Part shown: piece after piece, positions 35,178 through 43,135 of the stretch
Numbering within the stretch: position 1 is the first letter of the stretch
Layout: each line of letters opens with the position of its first letter
Source: Reyranella sp.
GTDB lineage: Bacteria; Pseudomonadota; Alphaproteobacteria; Reyranellales; Reyranellaceae
Assembly: GCA_022844015.1 (NCBI GenBank)
Contig: JALHMO010000039.1
Span: 1 to 44,770, forward strand
Length of the DNA stretch: 44,770 nucleotides
Reading direction: 5' to 3'
Notes under the pieces: model-generated
Told to the model about the DNA's origin: nothing
The model's input: only the letters and a program-made list of their open reading frames with translations
The model's database searches: none
Program-made: the position numbers and the translations under genes

Positions 35178-37351
35178 GTCAGCGCTTCCTCGATGCTGAT
35201 CAGGCGTGCATAGGGTCCGGCCGCCGCCAGCAGGCTGGCGTGCGTGCCACGCTCGACCACCTTGCCGCGCTCCAGCACGATGATCTCGTCGCAGTCGCGG
35301 ATCGTGCTGAGCCGGTGCGCGACCAGGATGCACGTCATGCCGCGGCGCCGGACGGCCTGCAGGATCTCGTTCTCGCTTATCGTGTCCAGCGCGCTGGTCG
35401 CCTCGTCGAGCACCAGGACGGCCGGTTCCTGGACCAGAGCGCGGGCGATCTCGATGCGCTGGCGCTGGCCGCCGTTGAGGTTTCGCCCGTCCTCCTCGAC
35501 CACGGCGTCGACATTGCCCGGCAGGGCCTGCACGATCTCGGTGAGGCCGACATCGTCGATCGCCGCGAGCAGCCGGGCCTGCGGCACGGTCGAGTCCCAC
35601 ATGGTGATGTTCTCGCGCAGGGTCCCGCGGAACAGATGGATGTCCTGGTCGACCGACCCCACGAGCCGCGACAGGTTCCCGCGCCCCCATTCGGCGAGGG
35701 AGTGGCCGTCGATGCGCACCTCGCCGGCCGTCGGCTCGTGCAGGCCGGTGACGAGCTTGCCCAGCGTCGACTTGCCGCTGCCCGAGTCGCCGACGAGCGC
35801 GACCCATTGGCCGGGCGCCACGGTGAGCGAGAAGTTCTCGATGAGGGGCGGCTCGAGCGGGCTGTAGCCGAAGGCGATACCGGTCATCGCCAGGCGTCCG
35901 GCCGCGCGCGCCTCCAGCGCCGGCCGCGGCGTGCTCGGGAAGCGCCAGTCGCGACGATAGTGCAGCACATCGTCGAGCCGCGCGAGGTCGGCCGATGCCT
36001 GCTGAACCTTGCTGGCAACACCGATCATCTGCTGCACCGGCAGCGCGAAGCTGACCAGCAACCCCTGAAACGCCACCAGCGTGCCGACCGAGATCTCGCC
36101 GTCGATGACGAGCAGGGCGCCGACCCCGAGGACCGCCGCCCCGGTCAGGCTGGAGACGATCGGAGGCACGAGGTTGGTGATCTGCTGATAGACGGTGAGT
36201 CGCTGGCCGGCGTTGATGGCGCGGGCGTGGTAGCCCGACCATTTGGCGAAGAAGTCGCCTTCGCCGCCGGTGGCCTTGAGCGACTCGATGGATTGCAGGC
36301 CGACGATCGATGCCGAGTACAGCTTGCCGCCCTCGGTCAGCAGGCGCAGCGCCAGGTCCTTCAGCGGCCGGCTGACCAGGCGCAGCGCGACGATGTTGAC
36401 GACGGCGCCGCCGATCGCGATCGATGCCAGGGTGACGTCGTAGAATGCCATGGCGATTCCCAGGAAGGTCGCCGTCAGGCAGTTCGCCGCCGCATTGCCG
36501 AAATCGTTCGCCAGCAGCGTCGCCACGCGGTCGTTGGCCTCGACGCGGTTGACCAGGTCGCCGGCAAAGCGCTGCCCGAAGAACTCGATGGGAAGGCGCA
36601 GCAGGTGCCAGACGAACAGCGCCGACTGCTCGAGCGCCAGCCGGAGCTCGATCCGCAGCAGCGTCAGCTGCTGGATCGCCGCCAGAACGACGTTCAGGGC
36701 GAACGTGAGCGCGAGGCCGATCAGCAGAGGGCCCAGCCAGCCCTCGAACCGATTGACCAGGATGTCGTCGACGAAGACCCGGGTCATGCCCGGGAGGATC
36801 AGGCCGGGAATCACCAGCATCAGGCCGATCCAGGCCACGAAGGCGAGGGCCGGCTCGAAGCCGCGCAAGCGAACGGCAAGCCGCGCGAGCAGGCCGGTCG
36901 CGGAACCGCCGCGCGAGAAGCTGTCGCCCGGATGGAACTCGAGCACGACGCCGGTGAAGCTCTCGTCGAACTCGCGCCGCGAGACGCTGCGCGGACCCTG
37001 GGCCGGATCGTTGAGATAGACCTTGCTGCGCGACGCGCCTTCGACCACGACGAAATGGTTGAGGTTCCAGAACACGATCACCGGGAACGGGCCGGCGAGA
37101 ACCTCGTCGACCTCGCGGCGAAAGCCCTTGGCCTCGAGCCCGTAGGTGCGGGCGGCACGCACGATGCTGCCCGCCCGGCTGCCGTCACGCGAGACGCCGC
37201 AGACGCCGCGCAGCTCCTCGAGCGGCACGCGCCGGCCGAAGTGGCCGAGCACGATGGCGAGCGCGGCGGCGCCGCATTCGAGCCGCTCCATCTGCAGGAC
37301 GGTTGGCGTGCGCACGCGCCGGCCGGCTCCGAGCAGCCCGGCTCCGATCAT
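35174..37351 (-). CDS. NHLM bacteriocin export ABC transporter with C39 peptidase (ABC1)
   Basis: The 725-residue protein starts at ATG 37351, overlapping the HlyD-like stop (ATGA). Residues 1-130 are a C39 double-glycine peptidase: oxyanion Gln Q20 and nucleophile C26 in TVLQMERLECGAAAL, then H99 in NLNHFVVVEG and D115 in VYLNDPAQG, so the full catalytic set is present. Six membrane helices follow, then the ABC domain with GDSGSGKST (near residue 519), NLNGGQRQR (Asn for the usual Ser in LSGGQ), LVLDEATSALD and LVAHRLST. It removes leaders after GG and exports the product across the inner membrane. It is the only gene product in the window able to cut the adjacent GG peptide. Confidence 0.94.
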   Translation of the reverse strand: MIGAGLLGAGRRVRTPTVLQMERLECGAAALAIVLGHFGRRVPLEELRGVCGVSRDGSRAGSIVRAARTYGLEAKGFRREVDEVLAGPFPVIVFWNLNHFVVVEGASRSKVYLNDPAQGPRSVSRREFDESFTGVVLEFHPGDSFSRGGSATGLLARLAVRLRGFEPALAFVAWIGLMLVIPGLILPGMTRVFVDDILVNRFEGWLGPLLIGLALTFALNVVLAAIQQLTLLRIELRLALEQSALFVWHLLRLPIEFFGQRFAGDLVNRVEANDRVATLLANDFGNAAANCLTATFLGIAMAFYDVTLASIAIGGAVVNIVALRLVSRPLKDLALRLLTEGGKLYSASIVGLQSIESLKATGGEGDFFAKWSGYHARAINAGQRLTVYQQITNLVPPIVSSLTGAAVLGVGALLVIDGEISVGTLVAFQGLLVSFALPVQQMIGVASKVQQASADLARLDDVLHYRRDWRFPSTPRPALEARAAGRLAMTGIAFGYSPLEPPLIENFSLTVAPGQWVALVGDSGSGKSTLGKLVTGLHEPTAGEVRIDGHSLAEWGRGNLSRLVGSVDQDIHLFRGTLRENITMWDSTVPQARLLAAIDDVGLTEIVQALPGNVDAVVEEDGRNLNGGQRQRIEIARALVQEPAVLVLDEATSALDTISENEILQAVRRRGMTCILVAHRLSTIRDCDEIIVLERGKVVERGTHASLLAAAGPYARLISIEEALT

Positions 37352-38646
37352 CCTTCGAGGCCGAGCAGCTTGCGCATGGCCGGAATCACGAGCGCGATCG
37401 GCTGGCGCCGCGAGACGATGACGTCGACCTCGATCAGCGTACCGCGCGTGATCTTGTAGGGCGGGCCCTTGCCGACCCACCAGGCGAACCCGCTCGGTGT
37501 CTCCTTGGTCTCCACCAGGGTGATCCGGGCGAGAACCGGCGCGCCGTCGCTCATCAGGGTCTTCGTCAGGGTCGAGTTGCGCAGGATCGAGTTGACCTCG
37601 CGCTCCGAGACGCTGCGCTCCGTGACGGTCTCGATGCGGCCGACCATGGCGCCGTGCTCGGCCCGCCGCACGGTCACGGGATGGACATGGACATCCATGC
37701 CGGCCGCCACCCGTTTGCCCATGTCGCCGCCGAACAGCGCGACGACCTGGAACTGCGGCACTTCCGACACCTCGCCGATGGTGGCGATCACCGTGCCGGG
37801 CGAGACGACGTCGCCCACCCCGACGCGGAGCTCGTCGATCGTGCCGGCGATCGGCGCCGAGACGGTGGAGCCGACCGCGAGCTCGGCCTGCAGGCGATCG
37901 ACCTCGGCCTGCACGAGGTCGACGGCGACCTGCGCCTGGCGCCGGCGCTCGGCCAGCGATTCGCGCTTCTGCTGGAGCGCCGATTCGACCTCGATCTTGC
38001 GGGCGTTCGCACGAGCGATCGAGAGGATCGTCTGGTCGTACTCCTGCTGCATGTTCACCAGGCTCGAGGCGGTGAGCAGGCCCTTCGTCCTCAGGTCCTC
38101 GAAGCCCGACAGCAGTTTCGAGAGCCGCTCGACGCGCGCCTTGGCCGCAGCCATCTCCTGGTCGATCGCCTCCTGCTGGCGCCGGGCGATGTCCTCGTCC
38201 TTGACCAGGATCGCGGAATCGGCCGCAGTCAATCGGGCGAGGTTCTCCTGCACCGCCGCGAGGCGCGTTGCTGCACCCTTGAGCTGGGCGCTGAGCGATG
38301 CCTGCTGAACCTTGGCGATGACGGCGCCGGCGCCGACATGATCGCCCTGCTTGACGAGGACCTCGGTGATCGGGCCCGAGGTTACCGGCTCGACGGCGAA
38401 CGACCCCTTGCCGTCCGAGAGCAGGATGCCGCGGCCGCTGGTGCGTGTCGGGATCGATCCGTAGATGGCCCACACCAGGGCGGCCACGATGATCGCGGCA
38501 GCACCCAGCGCCATCAGCAGCATGACCGGCGGAATCAGTCGGATGCGCTCGTCGAGCTGCTCGGGCGAGTTCAGCCGCTTGAGCACGGCGTCCCGAAACA
38601 CCGAGCCCTGTTCCGACGGGGCCTTGCCCTGCTCGGTGGTGGTCAC
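37348..38646 (-). CDS. NHLM bacteriocin system HlyD-like secretion adaptor
   Basis: Start GTG 38646 has GGGGAG eight bases upstream. The 432-residue protein has a short cytoplasmic N-terminus, one membrane helix (about residues 40-62, IPPVMLLMALGAAAIIVAAL), a lipoyl half-motif PVTSGPITEVLVKQGDHVGA and a long coiled coil (about 115-260, many Gln/Arg/Glu). A second lipoyl half APIAGTIDELRVGVGDVVSP and a beta domain ending YKITRGTLIEVDVIVSRRQP follow. It bridges the ABC pair to the outer membrane. It is the first gene of the three-gene exporter operon. No TolC-like gene is nearby. Confidence 0.9.
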   Translation of the reverse strand: MTTTEQGKAPSEQGSVFRDAVLKRLNSPEQLDERIRLIPPVMLLMALGAAAIIVAALVWAIYGSIPTRTSGRGILLSDGKGSFAVEPVTSGPITEVLVKQGDHVGAGAVIAKVQQASLSAQLKGAATRLAAVQENLARLTAADSAILVKDEDIARRQQEAIDQEMAAAKARVERLSKLLSGFEDLRTKGLLTASSLVNMQQEYDQTILSIARANARKIEVESALQQKRESLAERRRQAQVAVDLVQAEVDRLQAELAVGSTVSAPIAGTIDELRVGVGDVVSPGTVIATIGEVSEVPQFQVVALFGGDMGKRVAAGMDVHVHPVTVRRAEHGAMVGRIETVTERSVSEREVNSILRNSTLTKTLMSDGAPVLARITLVETKETPSGFAWWVGKGPPYKITRGTLIEVDVIVSRRQPIALVIPAMRKLLGLEG

Positions 38647-38988
38647 CTTACTCGCTCCCCGCCCGGACCTCCTGCCGGAACCAAGACATTAACCCTGCAA
38701 CCGTCCGGGGAGAAGCCTGCTCGTTGCCATCCTGTCGATGACGGGCTTTCTCATTGCCGGGCGTGATGCGGGCGGGATGCTCGACGCGCCACAGTGCGAG
38801 ATCGAGACACCGTCATTCGTCGGGGCCACAGGCACCCGCGAGGTCGGGGCGGCAACCATTCACGACGCCCTGCCGAGCGATCGAAGCGCCGCGGATGCAA
38901 CGTCTCCGCGCCTCGCGGCGTTGGACTCGGTTTGGAGGTTGCAGTCGGTCGGTCGAACCGGCATGCCCCGACATGAGGAGGTAGCTCC
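38647..38988. other. 342-bp divergent intergenic region, no gene
   Basis: This separates the exporter operon (minus) from the DUF1428 gene (plus) and must contain promoters for both. Short frames on either strand show no family resemblance; in particular I searched for a second double-glycine precursor here and found none. GAGGAGGT at 38975-38982 is the ribosome site of the DUF1428 gene. Confidence 0.45.
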
Positions 38989-39705
38989 ATGGTCTATGTC
39001 GAAGGATTCATCGTCGCGGTGCCGGCCGCCAACAAGGAGGCCTATCGCAAGCACGCCATCGAGGCCGTGCCGTACTTCAAGGGACTCGGCGCGACTCGCC
39101 TGGTCGAGTGCTGGGGCGACGACGTGCCCGACGGCAAGCTCACCGACTTCAGGCGCGCGGTGAAGGCCAGGCCCGACGAGGTCGTCCTGTTCTCGTGGGT
39201 CGAGTATCCCAGCAAGCAGGTCCGCGATGCGGCCAACGAGAAGATGAAGGTCGAGGCCAAGGACCACGACATGGCGTCGATGCCGTTCGATGGCCAGCGC
39301 ATGGTCTATGGCGGCTTCTCCGTGCTGGTCGAGGACGGCGGCATCGGCAAGCCCGGGTACGTCGACGGCACGGTGTTGCCCATCCCTGCCGGCAGGAAGG
39401 ACGCGTTCCGCGCCTGGGCGGCCAAGGCGGCCGCCGCGCTCGAGGAGCATGGCGCGGTGCGCGTCGTCGATGCCTGGGGCGACGACGTTCCCGACGGCAA
39501 GGTCACCGACTTCAAGGGCGCCGTGCAGGCGACCACCGACGAGAAGGTCGCCTACTGCTGGGTGGAGTGGCCGTCCAAGGACGTGCGCGACAAGGGCTGG
39601 GAAAAGCTCATGGCCGACCCGCGCATGCACCCGGACGGGAACGAGCCCCTGTTCGACGGCAAGCGCATGATCTACGGCGGCTTCGCGCCGATCGTGGATC
39701 TGTAG
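38989..39705 (+). CDS. Tandem-duplicated DUF1428 protein
   Basis: The 238-residue protein is two DUF1428 domains in a row; single-domain members are about 117 residues. Repeat 1 (MVYVEGFIVAVPAANKEAYR) and repeat 2 (GYVDGTVLPIPAGRKDAFR) align throughout: ECWGDDVPDGKLTDFRRAV/DAWGDDVPDGKVTDFKGAV, FSWVEYPSK/YCWVEWPSK, FDGQRMVYGGF/FDGKRMIYGGF. The fold is a dimeric ferredoxin-like barrel, so the fusion would mimic a dimer in one chain. The function is unknown. ATG 38989 has a strong GAGGAGGT. Confidence 0.9.
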   Translation: MVYVEGFIVAVPAANKEAYRKHAIEAVPYFKGLGATRLVECWGDDVPDGKLTDFRRAVKARPDEVVLFSWVEYPSKQVRDAANEKMKVEAKDHDMASMPFDGQRMVYGGFSVLVEDGGIGKPGYVDGTVLPIPAGRKDAFRAWAAKAAAALEEHGAVRVVDAWGDDVPDGKVTDFKGAVQATTDEKVAYCWVEWPSKDVRDKGWEKLMADPRMHPDGNEPLFDGKRMIYGGFAPIVDL

Positions 39706-39768
39706 CCGCACCGTCGTCACGCCGCAGAACTGGAAGCAGTTCCTCAAGTCGATGCAGCTTGAGACACA

Positions 39769-39824
39769 CCGGACCGCGAGCGCTTGCCCTTCGGCAAGCC
39801 GAAGGGCAAGCGCTCGCGGTCCGG
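39769..39824. terminator. Perfect 26-bp hairpin between convergent genes
   Basis: Positions 39769-39794 pair without mismatch with 39799-39824 around a CAAG loop; the stem core is CGCGAGCGCTTGCCCTTCGG. It lies between the convergent DUF1428 and alpha-hydroxy-acid oxidase genes and can serve as a bidirectional terminator, although neither side has a T-run. A smaller GGCTC/GAGCC hairpin follows. The stem is longer than needed for termination. Confidence 0.7.
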
Positions 39825-39838
39825 CTCGGTGGAGCCGA

Positions 39839-41008
39839 TTACCGCCGGTTGCGGCGCAGGTCCTCCTCGTCCTTCCACATCAGGAATTGGGGGCCGAGAT
39901 CGGCGATCCTGGGGGCGCCCATCTGCGCCAGGCTGATGTCGATCTCGCGGCGGAAGATGCCGAGTGCCTTGGCGGCGCCCGGGATGCCGCCCGCGGCGAC
40001 GCCATAGAGTGTCGGCCGGCCGACGAACACGAACTTCGCGCCCATGCAGATCGCAATCAGCGCATCGAGCCCGCGACGGACGCCGCCATCGAGCATCAGG
40101 GTCATCTTGTCGCCGACTGCGGCGTTGATCGCCGGCAGCACCTCGAGCGGCGACGGCGCGTTGTCCAGCTGGCGGGCGCCGTGGTTCGACACCATGAGGC
40201 CGTCGACGCCGAGCGACTGGGCGCGAATGGCATCGTCGGGATGCATGATGCCCTTCAGCACGAAGTTGCCCTTCCAGAGCTCGCGATAGCGCTCGACGTG
40301 CTTCCAGGTCATCGGCGCGCGGTTCTGCTGGGCGACCAGATCGGCGATCTGCTCGGCATTGGCGTTGGCGCCGGCGTACTTCGCCCAATTATCGAAGTAG
40401 GGCGTGCCGTGCTTCATCCATTCCATCATCCAGGCCGGATGCGTCAGGGCCTCGAACTTGGTCTTCCAGGTGAGCTTGAGCGGCCGGCCCCAGCCGTTGC
40501 GCGTGTTGCGTTCGCGGTTGGACCCTTCCGGCACGTCGACGGTGAAGACGAGCGTGCGCAGGCCGGCGTCGCCGGCGCGCTTGATCATGTCCTCCGAGAT
40601 CGACTGGTTCTTGGCCGAGTAGAGCTGGTACCAGCCATGGTCGGGGGCGAGCTTGCCGAGGTCCTCGATCGAGCCGGTGCTCGAGCCCGACATGATGAAG
40701 GGCACGTTGGCATCGCGCGCCGCCTCGGCCAGCATCAGGTCGGCGCCGCGGCGGAACAGCCCGGCGATGCCGGTCGGCGCGATGCCGATCGGGCTCGAGT
40801 AGGTGCGGCCGAACAGGGTCGTCGACTGGTCACGCGTGGTGACGTCGACGAGGTAGCGCGGGACGATGCGGGCATTGCGGAACGCCTGCTCGTTGGTGGC
40901 CAGCCCGACCTCGTCGTCGGTGCCGCCCTCGATGAAATCATAGGCGACCTTGGGCAGCCGCTTCTTCGCGAGCTTGCGCAGATCGTCGATATTGACCACG
41001 CCATCCAT
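39839..41008 (-). CDS. FMN-dependent alpha-hydroxy-acid oxidase/dehydrogenase
   Basis: The 389-residue TIM-barrel flavoprotein has the family N-terminus NIDDLRKLAKKRLPKVAYDF, SSPIGIAPTGIAGLF, and the Gln-Tyr pair in WYQLYSAKN. The active site is GLMVSNHGARQLDNAPS with the base H276 and the following Arg, and the FMN-phosphate loop is MLDGGVRRGLDALIA. It oxidises L-lactate, glycolate, mandelate or a related 2-hydroxy acid. The family normally reads SNHGGRQ; here Ala replaces the second Gly. No cytochrome domain is fused. A divergent gene starts 116 bp away. Confidence 0.92.
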   Translation of the reverse strand: MDGVVNIDDLRKLAKKRLPKVAYDFIEGGTDDEVGLATNEQAFRNARIVPRYLVDVTTRDQSTTLFGRTYSSPIGIAPTGIAGLFRRGADLMLAEAARDANVPFIMSGSSTGSIEDLGKLAPDHGWYQLYSAKNQSISEDMIKRAGDAGLRTLVFTVDVPEGSNRERNTRNGWGRPLKLTWKTKFEALTHPAWMMEWMKHGTPYFDNWAKYAGANANAEQIADLVAQQNRAPMTWKHVERYRELWKGNFVLKGIMHPDDAIRAQSLGVDGLMVSNHGARQLDNAPSPLEVLPAINAAVGDKMTLMLDGGVRRGLDALIAICMGAKFVFVGRPTLYGVAAGGIPGAAKALGIFRREIDISLAQMGAPRIADLGPQFLMWKDEEDLRRNRR

Positions 41009-41124
41009 CGCTTCGCTCCCCTTCCGGCCACGCGAGGCCGGAGACTTGGATTTTGACCGTCTTTGCCGTCACGAGCCAGCAATGATAGCGTCATGATCGA
41101 TCGCACAGTCGAGGAAAACGCCAG

Positions 41125-41922
41125 ATGGAGCTGACCCCTCAACAGGTCGAGCAGTTCGACCGCGACGGATTCCTTATCTTCCCCGACCTGTTTTCGCGGG
41201 CCGAGGTCGCCGTTCTGCGGCGCGAGGTGGCACGCCTCAGCCAGGTCGCGGGCGAGGAGGTGGTGCGCGAGCACACCGGCGCCGTCCGCACCATCTTCCG
41301 CTGCCACGAGCAGGATGGCGCGACCCGCTCGGCGCCGTTCCGCGCCCTCGTCCACACGCCGCGCCTGCTGCGCCCGGTCCAGCAGGCCCTGAAGGACGAT
41401 GCCGTCTACGTCTACCACACCAAGATCAACACCAAGCCTGCTATCGAGGGCACGGTCTGGCAGTGGCACCAGGATTACGGCTCGTGGAAGCGCGACGGCT
41501 GCGCGCGGCCCGACATGGCGACCTTCAACCTGATGATGACCGACACGACCGAGATGGGCGGCGCGCTCTACATCATCCCGGGCAGCCACAGGCTCGGCCG
41601 CATCGAGCCGGTCTACGACGAGCAGACCTCCTACAAGTTCTGGGCGATGCCCCGGCAGCGCATGATCGAGATCCTCGAGACCTCGCCCGAGCCGGTCGCC
41701 GTCACGGGCCGCGCCGGCACCTGCGTGCTGTTCCATTGCAACACGCTGCACGCCTCCGGCCACAACCTCTCGGCCGAGGATCGCTGGCACATCTACGTCT
41801 CCTGCAACACGGTGGCCAACAGGCCCGCCCTTGGTCCCGACCCGCGGCCCGACTGGGTCGTGTCGCGCAACTGGAAGCCGCTGCAGATCGAGGACGACCA
41901 GGGCGTGCTGAAGGCGGCCTGA
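41125..41922 (+). CDS. Phytanoyl-CoA dioxygenase (PhyH)-family protein
   Basis: The 265-residue protein begins MELTPQQVEQFDRDGFLIFP, the standard PhyH N-terminus. It has the iron motif WQWHQDYGSW (H115, D117) and the distal ligand H209 in CNTLHASGHN. Bacterial members hydroxylate ectoine, amino acids, mitomycin-like or acyl substrates. The WHQDYG..W signature is common to ectoine-hydroxylase-like proteins, but no ectoine genes are present, so no substrate is assigned. It is probably co-transcribed with the GST gene 9 bp downstream. This is the fourth 2-oxoglutarate oxygenase in the window. Confidence 0.9.
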   Translation: MELTPQQVEQFDRDGFLIFPDLFSRAEVAVLRREVARLSQVAGEEVVREHTGAVRTIFRCHEQDGATRSAPFRALVHTPRLLRPVQQALKDDAVYVYHTKINTKPAIEGTVWQWHQDYGSWKRDGCARPDMATFNLMMTDTTEMGGALYIIPGSHRLGRIEPVYDEQTSYKFWAMPRQRMIEILETSPEPVAVTGRAGTCVLFHCNTLHASGHNLSAEDRWHIYVSCNTVANRPALGPDPRPDWVVSRNWKPLQIEDDQGVLKAA

Positions 41923-41931
41923 TCCGCTGCC

Positions 41932-42849
41932 GTGACCCTGATCCTGCACCACTACGATTTCTCGAACTTCGCCGAGAAGGCGCGCCTGATGCTGGGCTTC
42001 AAGGGCCTGGCCTGGCAGGGCGTCGAGATCCCGCCGATCCTGCCCAAGCCCAAGCTCGTGCCGCTGACCGGCGGCTATCGTCGTACCCCGGTGCTGCAGG
42101 ACGGCGCCGACGTGTGGTGCGACACCAACCTGATCGCGCGCGAGCTCGAGCGCCGCGTACCCGTGCCCACCCTGTTCCCCGCCGCAACCGCCGGCACCGC
42201 CAATGCCATAGCCTGGTGGGCCGAGCAGCAGTTCATGCGGCCGGTGGCGCTGTTCGTGTCGGGCATCAACGCCGACCACATGCCGGCCGGCCTGCATTCC
42301 GATCGTGCCCGCCTGCACGGCCTGCCCGAGCCCTCGATCGAGGCGGTGCGCAAGGCGGCGATCCGCAACCGCAACCTCGTGCGCCCGCAGATCAAATGGC
42401 TCGCCGACATGCTGCAGGACGGGCGGCGCCACCTGCTGGGCGCCGAGCCGTGCATCGCCGACTTCGCCGCCTACCACGTGGTCTGGTTCTTCCGTGGCCG
42501 CCACATCGATTGCCGCGGCGAGCTCGAGCCCTACCCGCGCCTGCTCGCCTGGCGCGACCGCATGGAAGCAATCGGCCACGGCCAGCGCACCGACATCGAT
42601 GCCGACCACGCGCTCGCCATCGCGCGCGACTCGACTCCGGCCGCGCCGCGTCCCTCCGATCCGCAGGACGGCGACCCGCGGCCCGGCGAGCGCGCCCGCG
42701 TGCGGCCCGGCGACAACGCCAGGGACTGGATCGAGGGCGAGGTGCGGTTCGTCGATGCGAACGAGATCGCCCTCGCCCACCACGACCCGCTGGTCGGCGA
42801 GATGGTCGTGCACTTCCCGCGCCTCGGCTACGACTGGCGTCGCATCTGA
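41932..42849 (+). CDS. Glutathione S-transferase-like protein with C-terminal extension
   Basis: The 305-residue protein (GTG start 41932) has an N-terminal thioredoxin-like half (MTLILHHYDFSNFAEKARLM) with the cis-Pro in RRTPVLQDG and CDTNLIARELE in place of the usual E/D-S glutathione loop. A helical half containing IADFAAYHVVWFF follows. GSTs end near residue 215. Here about 85 more residues follow: a Pro/Asp-rich linker and a compact part (RVRPGDNARDWIEGEVRFVD, ALAHHDPLVGEMVVHFPR). The extension is unfamiliar and predicted beta-rich. It follows the PhyH-like gene by 9 bp. Confidence 0.82.
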   Translation: MTLILHHYDFSNFAEKARLMLGFKGLAWQGVEIPPILPKPKLVPLTGGYRRTPVLQDGADVWCDTNLIARELERRVPVPTLFPAATAGTANAIAWWAEQQFMRPVALFVSGINADHMPAGLHSDRARLHGLPEPSIEAVRKAAIRNRNLVRPQIKWLADMLQDGRRHLLGAEPCIADFAAYHVVWFFRGRHIDCRGELEPYPRLLAWRDRMEAIGHGQRTDIDADHALAIARDSTPAAPRPSDPQDGDPRPGERARVRPGDNARDWIEGEVRFVDANEIALAHHDPLVGEMVVHFPRLGYDWRRI

Positions 42850-42905
42850 GGCGGAGCTCATTCATCGGACTCGGTTGGCCAGGGCATTCGCCTATGGAAA
42901 GAAAC

Positions 42906-43023
42906 GTCATCCCGAGCGAAGCCGCTCTCAGAGCAGCGCAGTCGAGGGACCCTTCTTGCCGATGCTGCAAGAAGAAAGGTCCCTCCACTACGCCTCGCTT
43001 CGCTCGGCTTCGGTCGGGATGAC
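42906..43023. repeat. Dispersed intergenic palindrome, GTCATCCCGAGCG type, copy 2
   Basis: The element starts GTCATCCCGAGCGAAGCC and ends CGGTCGGGATGAC, with GTCGAGGGACCC pairing with GGTCCCTCCAC inside. It matches the copy at 7451-7590 in order and spacing of blocks. It sits between the GST gene and the convergent FAD oxidoreductase. Confidence 0.8.
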
Positions 43024-43073
43024 GGCATTTTTTCCATGTCCGAACGCCCTCCTGAGTTGGTTATCACGACGAA

Positions 43074-43103
43074 CATCCGTGTTCATCCGTGTTCATCTGT
43101 GGC
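43074..43103. repeat. Three 10-bp tandem units near the oxidoreductase 3' end
   Basis: The unit CATCCGTGTT occurs twice in succession and a third, diverged unit CATCTGTGGC follows, ending 33 bp from the stop of the minus-strand oxidoreductase. Strings of this kind (CATCCGTGTTCATCTGTGG) recur in many bacterial genomes as part of dispersed repeats. No function is evident. Confidence 0.6.
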
Positions 43104-43135
43104 TTTCTCATTGGCGAGTAGCGGCCACTGCACGC

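Noticed and set aside
35178..36242. N-terminal extension of the ABC2 frame giving 1296 codons
   Set aside because: The extra part is antisense-like Arg/Gly-rich noise inside the ABC1 gene; the ATG at 35177 overlaps the ABC1 stop and starts the real protein.
38738..39163. 141-codon plus-strand frame upstream of the DUF1428 gene, considered as a precursor peptide
   Set aside because: No double-glycine leader, poor ribosome site, and its second half lies out of frame inside the DUF1428 gene.
43074..43103. Short tandem units considered as a CRISPR or iteron array
   Set aside because: Units are directly adjacent without spacers, only three in number, and match a sequence common in many bacterial genomes.
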